Made by a program: the position numbers and the translations under genes
Source of the DNA: Pseudomonas svalbardensis
GTDB lineage: Bacteria; Pseudomonadota; Gammaproteobacteria; Pseudomonadales; Pseudomonadaceae
DNA length: 64,000 bases
NCBI RefSeq assembly: GCF_030053115.1
Contig: NZ_CP125619.1
Span: 3,731,501 to 3,795,500, forward strand
Reading direction: 5' to 3'
Shown: in pieces, positions 30,312 to 38,407 of the stretch
Layout of the letters: every line of letters begins with the position of its first letter
Numbering within the stretch: the first letter of the stretch is position 1
The notes under the pieces: generated by a model
Told to the model about the DNA's origin: nothing
The model's database searches: none
The model's input: the letters and a program-made list of their open reading frames with translations, nothing else

Positions 30312-30346
30312 CAACGCCTCCCACTGTGGAGGCGTTGTGCTTTTTG
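30312..30346 (+). terminator. Rho-independent terminator of katG
   Basis: CAACGCCTCC (30312-30321), 6-base loop, GGAGGCGTTG (30328-30337), then TGCTTTTTG. Perfect 10-bp stem with a short U-tract, 24 bases after the katG stop. Confidence 0.88.
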
Positions 30347-30440
30347 TCACTTGACGCTTCACGCCGTTAGATGGGAAAACGTGCGTGGCGCGGATGCAAG
30401 CGTTGGGTTCACACAAGAATCAAGGACGACTCACAAAACC

Positions 30441-31460
30441 ATGAAAACCCTTCTGTGTTTGCTGATCGCCACCGGCGTCGGCACCGCGCTGCAATATGCC
30501 GGTCTCCCCCATGGCCTGTTGCTCGGCTCGATACTCGCGACCGCGTTGATCGCCAGCAATCTGCGTTTTTCTCCTGCGCTGCCCTTCAGCCTTGGCTACG
30601 TGCAAATCGTATTGGGGATCGCGACCGGCCTGATGTTCACGTCGTGGAACAGCCAAACCGCGGCCGCCATGTTGCCCAGTCTGGGTTTCATGCTGCTGGG
30701 CCTGATGGTCCAGAGCGCCGTGGCCGGTTTGTGGCTGCTCAGAGTCTCGGGATGGAACCCGAAGGACTCCCTGTTAGCCGTGTATCCGGGCGCACTCGCC
30801 GCCGTGTTCGATTTGCTCGAGTCCGAACGCGCGTCCAGCAAAGTGATCGTCGTGCACCTGGTGCGACTGCTGTCGATCACCGTGCTGGTCAGTTTTTGCA
30901 TTCCCGGACAGACCGACGTGGCACTTGCCGAGAGCAGCCCGCTGCTCATGAGCACGGTGCTGACCCTGCTGTCACTGATCGCCTTGTGCCTGTTGCTCGG
31001 CCGCTTGCTGTTGCGCGTCGGCGTTCCGGCGCCGTTCATGCTCACCGCGATCGTCGTCACCGGCGTCTACCTCAAAATGGGCTATCTCCAGGCCTTCCAC
31101 CTGCCGTCATGGAGTGTCGACACCGCCGTGGTCCTGCTCGGCGTGCTGATTGGCTCGAAATTCAAAGACATCAGCCTCGCAGAACTTGTCCGCCACGGAC
31201 GAGCCGGGTTGATGGCCGTCGCCTTGATGTTGCTGATCGCAGCGGCGTTTGCCGCAGTGGCCGGACGGGTCCTGGGCAGCGACCCCTTGTCGTTGTGGCT
31301 GGCGTACATGCCTGGCGCCATCGAAACCATCGCCCTCGTCGCCTTCAGTGGCGGCCTGAACGTGGTGTTCATCCTGACCCATCACCTGGTGCGAATGGTC
31401 GTGCTGCACTTTGCGCCGGCCTTGGTCGTTCAGGCGCGGCGCTGGCGGGAGGATGTCTGA
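30441..31460 (+). CDS. AbrB-family integral membrane protein (putative ammonia monooxygenase/transporter-like)
   Basis: A 339-residue polytopic membrane protein with about ten helices in two related halves. The repeated signature of the bacterial AbrB family is seen as YAGLPHGLLLGSILATALIA and GYVQIVLGIATGLMF in the first half, and VGVPAPFMLTAIVVTGVYLK with AYMPGAIETIALVAFSGGLN in the second. The family is often misnamed ammonia monooxygenase; its transport substrate is not established. The ATG at 30441 is preferred over an upstream frame start because it begins a proper membrane helix, although its AAGGA is distant. Monocistronic. Confidence 0.85.
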   Translation: MKTLLCLLIATGVGTALQYAGLPHGLLLGSILATALIASNLRFSPALPFSLGYVQIVLGIATGLMFTSWNSQTAAAMLPSLGFMLLGLMVQSAVAGLWLLRVSGWNPKDSLLAVYPGALAAVFDLLESERASSKVIVVHLVRLLSITVLVSFCIPGQTDVALAESSPLLMSTVLTLLSLIALCLLLGRLLLRVGVPAPFMLTAIVVTGVYLKMGYLQAFHLPSWSVDTAVVLLGVLIGSKFKDISLAELVRHGRAGLMAVALMLLIAAAFAAVAGRVLGSDPLSLWLAYMPGAIETIALVAFSGGLNVVFILTHHLVRMVVLHFAPALVVQARRWREDV

Positions 31461-31472
31461 TCGCAGGAAGGA

Positions 31473-31556
31473 CTAAGCGGGAGAGATCGTGGCCAGGGCA
31501 CCAATCAAAATGGTCAACACCAGAAATCCACCCAGGAAAATCGCCATCTTGCCCAT
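31473..31556 (-). CDS. 27-residue membrane microprotein
   Basis: A short frame on the minus strand: ATG preceded by the near-consensus ribosome site AGGAGG with a four-base spacer, then 27 codons to TAG. The product begins MGKMAIFLGG, has a single uninterrupted hydrophobic helix of about 20 residues (FLGGFLVLTILIGALATI) and ends SPA. The strong ribosome site and clean single-helix composition argue for a real small membrane protein. It lies convergent to the AbrB-family gene, between it and the DapF-like gene. No family was recognised; it may be a subunit or regulator of a larger membrane complex. Confidence 0.6.
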   Translation of the reverse strand: MGKMAIFLGGFLVLTILIGALATISPA

Positions 31557-31732
31557 TGGGCCTCCTACATTATGAGTTTGCGGCGCAGCAGTTGCCGCGA
31601 CTGCGGAGCGTGCCGTTATTGTGAGCCGGTGGCTGTGTGCGTTACAGATGCAGATAGCGCAGGAAAATACGGATCAGAACACCGAATTGGTGCTAGATCG
31701 TCTTTAAACGTCAATTCCGCCAGGATCTATTT

Positions 31733-32551
31733 ATGCCGCTGAGTTTTCATAAAATGCACGCCAATGGCGATGACTTCATTATTGTGGACTCACGAAACGC
31801 GGCCAATCCAATGACAAGTGCCCTGGCTCGGCGAATGGGTGATCGGAACCGAGGAATCGGCTTCAATCAACTCGCGGTAGTGCTCGATTGCGATGATGCA
31901 GATGCGCGTTTGATGTTCTGGAATGCAGATGGCTCCACGCTGGATGCTTGTGGCAGCGCAACGCGGGGTGTCGCGGATATGTTGATGCGCGAATCAAGTA
32001 CCACTTCGATAGCGCTCCAAACCAAGCGTGGTCTACTCACTTGCGAACGGACCTCAACCGGCGCAATTTCTGTGAACATGGGAGAGCCGCTTTTCGGCTG
32101 GTCGGATATTCCCCTGGCTCTGGAACTGGATACAGCTGTTTTGCCACTTGCTGGTGACCCATCAGCTTGCAGCATGGGAAATCCGCACTGCACCTATTTT
32201 GTGGATGATCTAACAGCCATTGATATAGCGACAATCGGACCGACAATAGAAACCAACCCCCTATTCCCCCTCAGGACGAACGTGCATTTCGTCCAGATCA
32301 TCAACCGAAAGCACATTCGGTTGCGCATTTGGGAGCGCGGGGGTGGTATTCCACTCGGTTCAGGTTCCTGCTCTTGTGGTGCCGCTGTTAACGGAATTCG
32401 TCGTGGCTTGTTAGACCATTCCGTTGAGGTTGAATGTGATGGCGGAACTGTAACGGTTCAATGGGATGGCGTGGGACCTGTCTTTCTTATTGGACCGGTA
32501 GAGACTACTTTTTCGGGAATATTCATGGATAGCTTATTACACGTTTTATAG
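31733..32551 (+). CDS. DapF-family racemase/epimerase homologue with an altered active site
   Basis: A 272-residue protein with the two-domain diaminopimelate epimerase fold (HANGDDFIIVDS, FWNADGSTLDACGSATRG, MGNPHCTYFVDD, RTNVHFVQI). The first catalytic Cys is kept (Cys73). At the second site the usual ERGxGET.ACGSGACA reads ERGGGIPLGSGSCSCG: the position of the second catalytic Cys is Ser210, and the Glu-Thr that bind the substrate amino and carboxylate groups are Ile-Pro. Nearby Cys213 and Cys215 might substitute. This is therefore unlikely to be the housekeeping dapF. The gene is clearly poorer in G+C than its neighbours, suggesting transfer. Substrate unknown; another amino acid is likely. 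Confidence 0.8.
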   Translation: MPLSFHKMHANGDDFIIVDSRNAANPMTSALARRMGDRNRGIGFNQLAVVLDCDDADARLMFWNADGSTLDACGSATRGVADMLMRESSTTSIALQTKRGLLTCERTSTGAISVNMGEPLFGWSDIPLALELDTAVLPLAGDPSACSMGNPHCTYFVDDLTAIDIATIGPTIETNPLFPLRTNVHFVQIINRKHIRLRIWERGGGIPLGSGSCSCGAAVNGIRRGLLDHSVEVECDGGTVTVQWDGVGPVFLIGPVETTFSGIFMDSLLHVL

Positions 32552-32603
32552 CGGCTATATCGTGATAAACGGAGAAGTTAATCATTCACGACGACCACTG
32601 ATA

Positions 32604-33152
32604 TCAGCTCAACAACCAGCGCGACATCAGACGCGTCGTCAACGGCATCAATCCGTAGACCATACTGAATGACACCACCCCGGCAACCGCAACCTTGAAT
32701 AACCAGACCGGCAGACGCAAATCAGACAGTTCAAGCCCAGCCGCCAGAACCCAAGGCACAAAAACGGTCAATGGCAATACGATCATCCAGGACAATAACC
32801 ACTGCTTCCATCGCTCAACCGTCACCCGCCCTTGCAGCGGCTCAAACCAGAATTTCGAATCATCGTCAGTACGGTGGTAGTCCTGCCGCAGCCAGGGCAA
32901 CGACTCGCGCAACAAGGCATGACGGACCCGGGATTCCAGCCAGGCCGTGACATGCCCCTTGCTGACAAAGCGCAGGATGATTGCGTAGCGCAAGTGCGAG
33001 CCGACCGGTTTGACCACATCCGTCGCCAGGTAACCCGGAAACTGCCGATGGGCGTCGATGGCCTTGTTCATCCATTGCTCATACAACGCCTGATACTGCG
33101 GATTGACCTCATGCACAATCACACTGACGCCAATATCAGCGTCAATACTCAT
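32604..33152 (-). CDS. ABM-domain membrane protein (antibiotic biosynthesis monooxygenase-like)
   Basis: A 182-residue protein. The first 100 residues form an ABM/ferredoxin-like domain (VSVIVHEVNPQYQALYEQWM, FPGYLATDVVKP, YAIILRFVSKGHVTAWLES). The rest holds two transmembrane helices (WMIVLPLTVFVPWVLAAGL and VWLFKVAVAGVVSFSMVYGL). This architecture is widespread and its function is not established. Its start overlaps the stop of the upstream catalase-like gene by four bases, so the two are translationally coupled in the same operon as the ALDH and GMC oxidoreductase. Confidence 0.82.
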   Translation of the reverse strand: MSIDADIGVSVIVHEVNPQYQALYEQWMNKAIDAHRQFPGYLATDVVKPVGSHLRYAIILRFVSKGHVTAWLESRVRHALLRESLPWLRQDYHRTDDDSKFWFEPLQGRVTVERWKQWLLSWMIVLPLTVFVPWVLAAGLELSDLRLPVWLFKVAVAGVVSFSMVYGLMPLTTRLMSRWLLS

Positions 33153-34186
33153 GGTTGCTGCCGCCGGAGCATGGCCCGCTGATAGAGGCGTTCGCGCGCT
33201 AGAATCATCGGGTCGTGACTGGGTGCGATGCCATCGGGCAAGCGCCCGGGGTTGAAATCAAGGCGCTGCTGGGCGAGCTGCTGTTCCTCGGCCGCGACAA
33301 GCGCATCAAGGGTCAGAATCCCCAGCTTGACTTCCTCGTGGCTGCGCGACCAAGGGATCGAACCATCTTCGATGGCATCCCCCGGCGCCGCCAGTTGCAC
33401 CACCAGACGTAACTTCACTGCCCCCCTGACCAGTCGTGCGCCGATTTCGTCCTGCAAATAATCGGCTGGCATCGCGGCGGCTTGCTGATCACTCAATGCA
33501 GGCTCTGCCCGCAACGGTTCAATACGGTAGCGACCGATAAACACTTCACCCTGACGATTGCTGAACACCAGGGCATTCACGCCAAAGTACTCGACACTGG
33601 CGTAACTGCTCGGCGCGGGCTTGGGTGTCTGAAGGAAATGCTCCGCGCTTGGATGACTGGCCAGAAAGGTTTGCAGCGGTAGCGGATCCGCCGGCGTGGC
33701 GACGTTGGCGGCAATGCCTTGCAAAAAGCTCAGGAAGTCTTCGGGCGTGGCCACTGGAAAGCCGTTGAACGAGTGCGTCACGATATCCGTGAACTCACCG
33801 TCCGGCAGCGTAAAGCGAACGGCCAGGCCATGAGGACTGGCCTGCGGATCGCCGTCCTCGGTGGCCGGCACGCCGCTGAAGTTGGAGAACCTCAGCACCA
33901 CCGGCACCGGTTGCCCCTGCAAATGGGCCGCCCGGCTTAATACCGGGGCTGATGGCGAAGCCGCAAAGGTTCCGCGTAGCAATAAACCCTTGGCATGAGT
34001 CGTGCGAAATCCCGGGTGATGGCCGAACGTCGCGGTGAGTGCATCAAGTAAAGCGTCGTAAAGTCTGTCCTGGGACATGGGGGCACTTCTCATGGGCGAC
34101 ACATTATTCTGGTTGGCGGCAAAGGCAGAGGACGCGGCAAGCGTCCCTGCCAGCAGCATGCCAATCAATAATCGGGGTGGCTGCAT
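33149..34186 (-). CDS. Periplasmic catalase-related peroxidase (SrpA-like)
   Basis: A 345-residue heme catalase-family protein with a Sec signal peptide (LLIGMLLAGTLAASSAFAAN). It is shorter than true catalases. It keeps HAKGLLLRGTF (distal His), FSNFSGVPATEDGDPQASPHGLAVRF and the proximal region with Tyr in YFGVNALVFSNRQG. These small catalase-family proteins are mainly organic peroxidases of the periplasm. It is encoded just after the ALDH and exported GMC oxidase genes; the H2O2 that an oxidase would make there is an obvious substrate, which is inference. Confidence 0.86.
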   Translation of the reverse strand: MQPPRLLIGMLLAGTLAASSAFAANQNNVSPMRSAPMSQDRLYDALLDALTATFGHHPGFRTTHAKGLLLRGTFAASPSAPVLSRAAHLQGQPVPVVLRFSNFSGVPATEDGDPQASPHGLAVRFTLPDGEFTDIVTHSFNGFPVATPEDFLSFLQGIAANVATPADPLPLQTFLASHPSAEHFLQTPKPAPSSYASVEYFGVNALVFSNRQGEVFIGRYRIEPLRAEPALSDQQAAAMPADYLQDEIGARLVRGAVKLRLVVQLAAPGDAIEDGSIPWSRSHEEVKLGILTLDALVAAEEQQLAQQRLDFNPGRLPDGIAPSHDPMILARERLYQRAMLRRQQP

Positions 34187-34191
34187 TGGAT

Positions 34192-35649
34192 TCAGCCTTG
34201 GCGCAGACCGGGATTGAGTGCGATGTGTTTGTACTCGACAAAGTCATCCATGGCCGCCACGCCATTGAGGCGCCCCTGCCCCGACTGTTTAAAACCCCCT
34301 TCTTCGAACTCGTCGTAGACCACGGCCCAGTCGTTGACCCACACCGTGCCCGCCTCCAGTTCGCGTGCCACCCGCAACGCGCGGTCGACATCGCGGGTCC
34401 AGACACTGGCCGCCAGACCGAACTCGCTGTTGTTGGCCAGTTCGATCGCCTCGGCTTCGCTGTCGAAGACCTGCAGCGTCAGCACCGGGCCGAAAGTTTC
34501 GCGCTGGACGATCGCCATCTCGGGGTCGCTGACCCGCAGCAGCGTCGGGCGATAGAACGCGCCCTTGGCCAAAGGCCCCTCGGTCACCGGGCCACCACGA
34601 ACGATGACCTGGGCACCGGCGGTAATCGCCTCCTTCACGATTTGATTGACCCGTTGCACGTTGGGCTTATCGATCAACGGACCCATTTCGCTGGCCGGGT
34701 CCGCGGCGGGCCCCACACGCACAGCTTCCAGTCGCTCGGCCAGACGCTCGGTCAACGCCGTGGCGATATCGCGTTGTACCAGCAGGCGCGAACCGGTCAT
34801 GCAGAACTGACCGGCGAATACCGTCAGGGCTTTCACCAGGGTTGGTACAGCGGCATCGAGGTCGGTGTCGTTAAACACCAACATGGGTGTTTTCCCACCC
34901 AACTCAAGGCCGAAACGCTTGAGGTGTTGCGCACCCACGGCTGAAATCGCCCGGCCGGTGGTGGTGCTGCCGGTAAAACTGATCACTGGAACCCGGGGTG
35001 ACTCCACCAGATGGATGGAGCCGGCCGCGCCCTGCTCGCTGAACAGATTGATCACGCCGCGCGGCAGCGACAGCGCCTCGCTCATGATCCGGGCCACCAG
35101 GCAGTTGGTCTGGGCGGTTTGCCCGGGCATTTTGATGACCGTGGTGCAACCGGCCGCCAGCGCCGGTGCCAGTGAGCGAATCATCAGCACCACCGGCGAG
35201 TTCCACGGCACGATGATGCCCGCCACGCCCACCGCCTGACGAATCACCAACGATATCTTGCCGGGCCGGGGCTCGGCTGCTCGACCGTATTCGGCACGGG
35301 CCAGGGCGGCGTAATAGCGCAATTTGGAGGGCACCATGCTGACCTCGAACTCGGCTTCGGGTCTGATCTTGCCGTTTTCCAGCGCCAGGGTATCGATCAG
35401 CTCATCGGCGTTGCGCTCGAAGGCGTCCGCCAGCTCCAGCAAAACCTGAGCGCGCAATTGGCGGTCATCTTTCCAGGGTGTTTCGGCAAACGCCCGTTGC
35501 GCCGCTTCAATCCCTTGTTGCGCTTCGTTCAAGCCTCCTTCGGCGTATCGACCAATCAGCTCGTAGGTCGCAGGGTCGATGGAGTCTTTGTAAACACCGG
35601 AGTCCAGCCATTGGCCGTCGATCCAGTTCAAAACCGGGGTGCTGTTCAT
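34192..35649 (-). CDS. NAD(P)+-dependent aldehyde dehydrogenase
   Basis: A 485-residue ALDH with all standard elements: VAGIIVPWNSPVVLMIRSLAPALA (cofactor site), SFTGSTTTGRAISA, general base Glu in GLELGGKTPMLVF and nucleophile Cys in FAGQFCMTGSRLL. The ATG at 35649 begins NSTPVLNWIDGQWLDSG; an in-frame extension overlaps the GMC gene and is rejected. It lies 19 bases after the GMC oxidoreductase stop and just before the peroxidase gene, so it likely oxidises the aldehyde made from an alcohol by the GMC enzyme. Substrate not identified. Confidence 0.88.
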   Translation of the reverse strand: MNSTPVLNWIDGQWLDSGVYKDSIDPATYELIGRYAEGGLNEAQQGIEAAQRAFAETPWKDDRQLRAQVLLELADAFERNADELIDTLALENGKIRPEAEFEVSMVPSKLRYYAALARAEYGRAAEPRPGKISLVIRQAVGVAGIIVPWNSPVVLMIRSLAPALAAGCTTVIKMPGQTAQTNCLVARIMSEALSLPRGVINLFSEQGAAGSIHLVESPRVPVISFTGSTTTGRAISAVGAQHLKRFGLELGGKTPMLVFNDTDLDAAVPTLVKALTVFAGQFCMTGSRLLVQRDIATALTERLAERLEAVRVGPAADPASEMGPLIDKPNVQRVNQIVKEAITAGAQVIVRGGPVTEGPLAKGAFYRPTLLRVSDPEMAIVQRETFGPVLTLQVFDSEAEAIELANNSEFGLAASVWTRDVDRALRVARELEAGTVWVNDWAVVYDEFEEGGFKQSGQGRLNGVAAMDDFVEYKHIALNPGLRQG

Positions 35650-35668
35650 AGAGGCAGGTTCCTGAGGG

Positions 35669-37297
35669 TCAAGCGTAAAGACGGGCGATGTGCTCGGCGG
35701 TGGCAATCACGGTGATGTTGGTGGCGACCGATGGCACGTCGGGGAAGATCGACGCGTCCACGACGCGCAGCCCCTGCACACCGATGACCCGCGCTTGCAG
35801 GTCGACCACCGCCCGCGCATCCCCAGGCTTGCCCATCGGGGCCGTCGAGGTCGGGTGATGATAGGTGTCGAGACTGGCTTTGACACTGGCCAGCAAGGCC
35901 TCGTCCGAATCGTTGCCTTGACCGGGGTTGAGCTCGGAATGGATAAACGAATTCAGAGGCCCCGTGGTGCCGATTTTGCGGGCCAGGCGGATGCCATCCA
36001 GCAGGCGCTGGCGATCCTTGGGCTCGGCGAGAAAATTCAGGTCGATGTTCGGTGCCACGAACGGATCGCGACTGGCCAGCGTCACCTTGCCCCGAGACAG
36101 TGGCCGGGTCAGGGCTACCGCGAGCACGAAGCCAACGCCGGTCGGGCTCTGTTCATGGGGGAACAAATGGGTGGCCGTGATATGCAGATCCAGCTCGCCA
36201 TTCTCGACAGAACGGCTGTGGGTCCAGAGTTTGGCCCCGATGGCGGGCGACTGGCTGCCGATCAGGTCAGGCCTGGCGGCATAGGCGTTGTAATAGAACG
36301 GGTGATCCACCAGGTTCTGCCCGACCGCAAGCTCAGCGACTTGTGGAATCTGCAAGGCTCGCAGGTCCTCGCCAGGGCCAATGCCGGAACGCAACAGGAT
36401 CGCGGCGCTGCCGTAGCTGCCAGCTGACAGGATGACTTCACCGGCCAGCAGCTTCTCACCGTTGCCCAGTTGCACACCGACCGCACGAGTACCGTCGAAC
36501 AGCACTTTGTTCACCAGGCTGTCGGTACGGATATGCAGGTTGTCGCGTGCGCGCACCTCATCGGTGAGATACGCCATGCCGGTGTTGACCCGCACGCCGT
36601 TGACGATGTTCATCGGGTACGGGCCCACGCCGTGGGCGTCAGCGCCGTCAAAGTCCTCAATCACCCTGTAGCCGTTGGCGAAGGTCGCGTAGATGAAGGC
36701 TCGCTGCATGGGGGTGACATCGGCCTTGCCCAATTGATGCACCGGAAGCGGCCCTTCATGACCGTGCAACGGGCTGGCACCACCGCTGTGGGTTTCCAGC
36801 TTTTTGAACGAAGGCAGCAGCTCTTCATAGCTCCAGCCAGGCAGATCCCAGCGCTTGAAGTCGCTGGCACGGGCGCGGATGGCCACCGCTCCGTTGATCG
36901 CCGAACTGCCTCCCAGCACCTTGCCGCGCAAGGCGCCGATGGGATGATCGATGTAGCCCGGTCGGGTCTTGTAACCCCATTCGAACTCAGGATTGGCATT
37001 GGCACCGACGATGTCACTGCTGGCAATGATCTCGGGGTAGTTGTGCGGACTGTAGCTGTGGCCCGCCTCAAGCAATACCACCTGACGCTGGTTGTTCTCG
37101 CTCAAACGACGGGCCAACACCGCACCTGCCGAGCCACCGCCGACAATGATCACGTCAACCGGGGCGCTGTGAGCGGCACGCTTGCCGGTTGACTCCAACG
37201 CCTGCGCCAAACCACTGCCCGCCGCCAACGTAGCGGCGGCCACAACACCGCCGGCCAGTACAGCACGGCGAGCAGGATTGTTAAGGGTACTCTTCAT
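35669..37297 (-). CDS. GMC-family FAD oxidoreductase, Tat-exported
   Basis: A 542-residue flavoprotein. The N-terminus (NNPARRAVLAGGVVAAATLAAG) is a twin-arginine leader. FAD binding follows in VDVIIVGGGSAGAVLARRLSE, then the GMC signatures RGKVLGGSSAINGAVAIRAR and GEVILSAGSYGSAAILLRSG; the catalytic His lies in the C-terminal HPTSTAPMG. GMC enzymes oxidise alcohols such as choline, glucose or polyethylene glycols. It is the first gene of an operon with ALDH, periplasmic peroxidase and ABM protein, a coherent alcohol-to-acid route with peroxide removal. The LysR gene upstream on the same strand probably regulates it. Confidence 0.9.
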   Translation of the reverse strand: MKSTLNNPARRAVLAGGVVAAATLAAGSGLAQALESTGKRAAHSAPVDVIIVGGGSAGAVLARRLSENNQRQVVLLEAGHSYSPHNYPEIIASSDIVGANANPEFEWGYKTRPGYIDHPIGALRGKVLGGSSAINGAVAIRARASDFKRWDLPGWSYEELLPSFKKLETHSGGASPLHGHEGPLPVHQLGKADVTPMQRAFIYATFANGYRVIEDFDGADAHGVGPYPMNIVNGVRVNTGMAYLTDEVRARDNLHIRTDSLVNKVLFDGTRAVGVQLGNGEKLLAGEVILSAGSYGSAAILLRSGIGPGEDLRALQIPQVAELAVGQNLVDHPFYYNAYAARPDLIGSQSPAIGAKLWTHSRSVENGELDLHITATHLFPHEQSPTGVGFVLAVALTRPLSRGKVTLASRDPFVAPNIDLNFLAEPKDRQRLLDGIRLARKIGTTGPLNSFIHSELNPGQGNDSDEALLASVKASLDTYHHPTSTAPMGKPGDARAVVDLQARVIGVQGLRVVDASIFPDVPSVATNITVIATAEHIARLYA

Positions 37298-37413
37298 CCG
37301 TCTTCTTCCCTGTCAGACGCCAGAATGCGTCTGTTGGGAAAAAGCATATGGGAGGGTGCGCAGACTCATAAGTCGGCAAAAGACGATTCCACGTTTCGCT
37401 ATTCTCGAACGAA

Positions 37414-38343
37414 TCAACGCTGTGGTTGCGAGTGAGCCGTCAGCATTTGCTCCCACGCCGGTGGGCTACCGATCTGTTCGATGAGGAAGTTGATCAGCGC
37501 CTGAAGCTTGGGCGAAGCTCGCTGGGATCGCCGGTAAACCGCCGAGATATTGCCGCCTCGAGGGGCATAAGGCGCCAACACCTCTTTCAGTTCACCAGCC
37601 ACAATGGCCTGCGCCGCCAGGAAGGTGGGCAAAATCGCCAGGCCCATACCGGCCTTGGCGGCTTCCAAAAGTTGATGGCCATTATTGGTGCGCATACGGC
37701 AACGCACACGAAACGATTCCAAGGTGTTGTTCACCGGCAGCGTCCACATGCCGTGGGGTTCGCGATTCACATAGAGCATGGCGAAATGCTGGGCCAGCTC
37801 TTGCGGGGTTTGCGGTGTGCCGTGAGCGGCCAGGTACTCCGGACTCGCACAGATGATGTGACGGTTGGGCGTAATGGTCTTGGCGACCAGCGAGGAGTCA
37901 GGCAACTCGCCGATGCGGATGGCCGCGTCATACTGCTCTTCGTGCAAGTTGACGTGGCGGTCATCAAACTCGACATCTAGCCGCAACTCGGGGTAACGCA
38001 CCGCGAATGACGACAGAATCGGCGTCAGGTAGCGAATGCTGAAGGCCATCGGCGCGGCAAGCCGCAGGGCCCCGCGCAAACTCGATTGAAACGCCAACAC
38101 TGCATCTTCGGCATCTTCGACATCGGCCAGAATACGCACGCAATAACGGTGAAACACCTCGCCCGACTCAGTCAGCCGGGCCTGACGACCACGCTCCAAC
38201 AAGATGCTGCCCAGGCGCTTTTCCAATTGCTGGATCCGCAGGCTGACCATTGACTTGGCGATACCCAAACGCCGGGCGGCTTCGGAAATACTGCCGGTGT
38301 CCACCACCATGGCGAAAGAATGCATCTCGGACAGTTTGTTCAA
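37414..38343 (-). CDS. LysR-family regulator
   Basis: A 309-residue LysR protein: winged helix ISEAARRLGIAKSMVSLRIQQLEKRLG and an effector domain of the CrgA/DsdC-like type (GALRLAAPMAFSIRYLTPIL). It lies between two GMC oxidoreductase genes, all on the same strand. The apparent start is a TTG at 38343 with no good ribosome site; the ATG at 38325 is a possible alternative. It probably controls one or both GMC genes and their partner operon, inferred from location only. Confidence 0.87.
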   Translation of the reverse strand: MNKLSEMHSFAMVVDTGSISEAARRLGIAKSMVSLRIQQLEKRLGSILLERGRQARLTESGEVFHRYCVRILADVEDAEDAVLAFQSSLRGALRLAAPMAFSIRYLTPILSSFAVRYPELRLDVEFDDRHVNLHEEQYDAAIRIGELPDSSLVAKTITPNRHIICASPEYLAAHGTPQTPQELAQHFAMLYVNREPHGMWTLPVNNTLESFRVRCRMRTNNGHQLLEAAKAGMGLAILPTFLAAQAIVAGELKEVLAPYAPRGGNISAVYRRSQRASPKLQALINFLIEQIGSPPAWEQMLTAHSQPQR

Positions 38344-38407
38344 GTTTTAGTAATCCAGAGAAAAGTCGGGGGCATACCTTTCAGATGGCATGCCCCCTCA
38401 AGGTTTT

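Noticed and set aside
31733-32551. Housekeeping diaminopimelate epimerase dapF
   Set aside because: The second catalytic Cys and the substrate-binding Glu-Thr are replaced, and the gene is isolated from lysA/xerC-type neighbours and AT-rich, so a paralogue is more likely.
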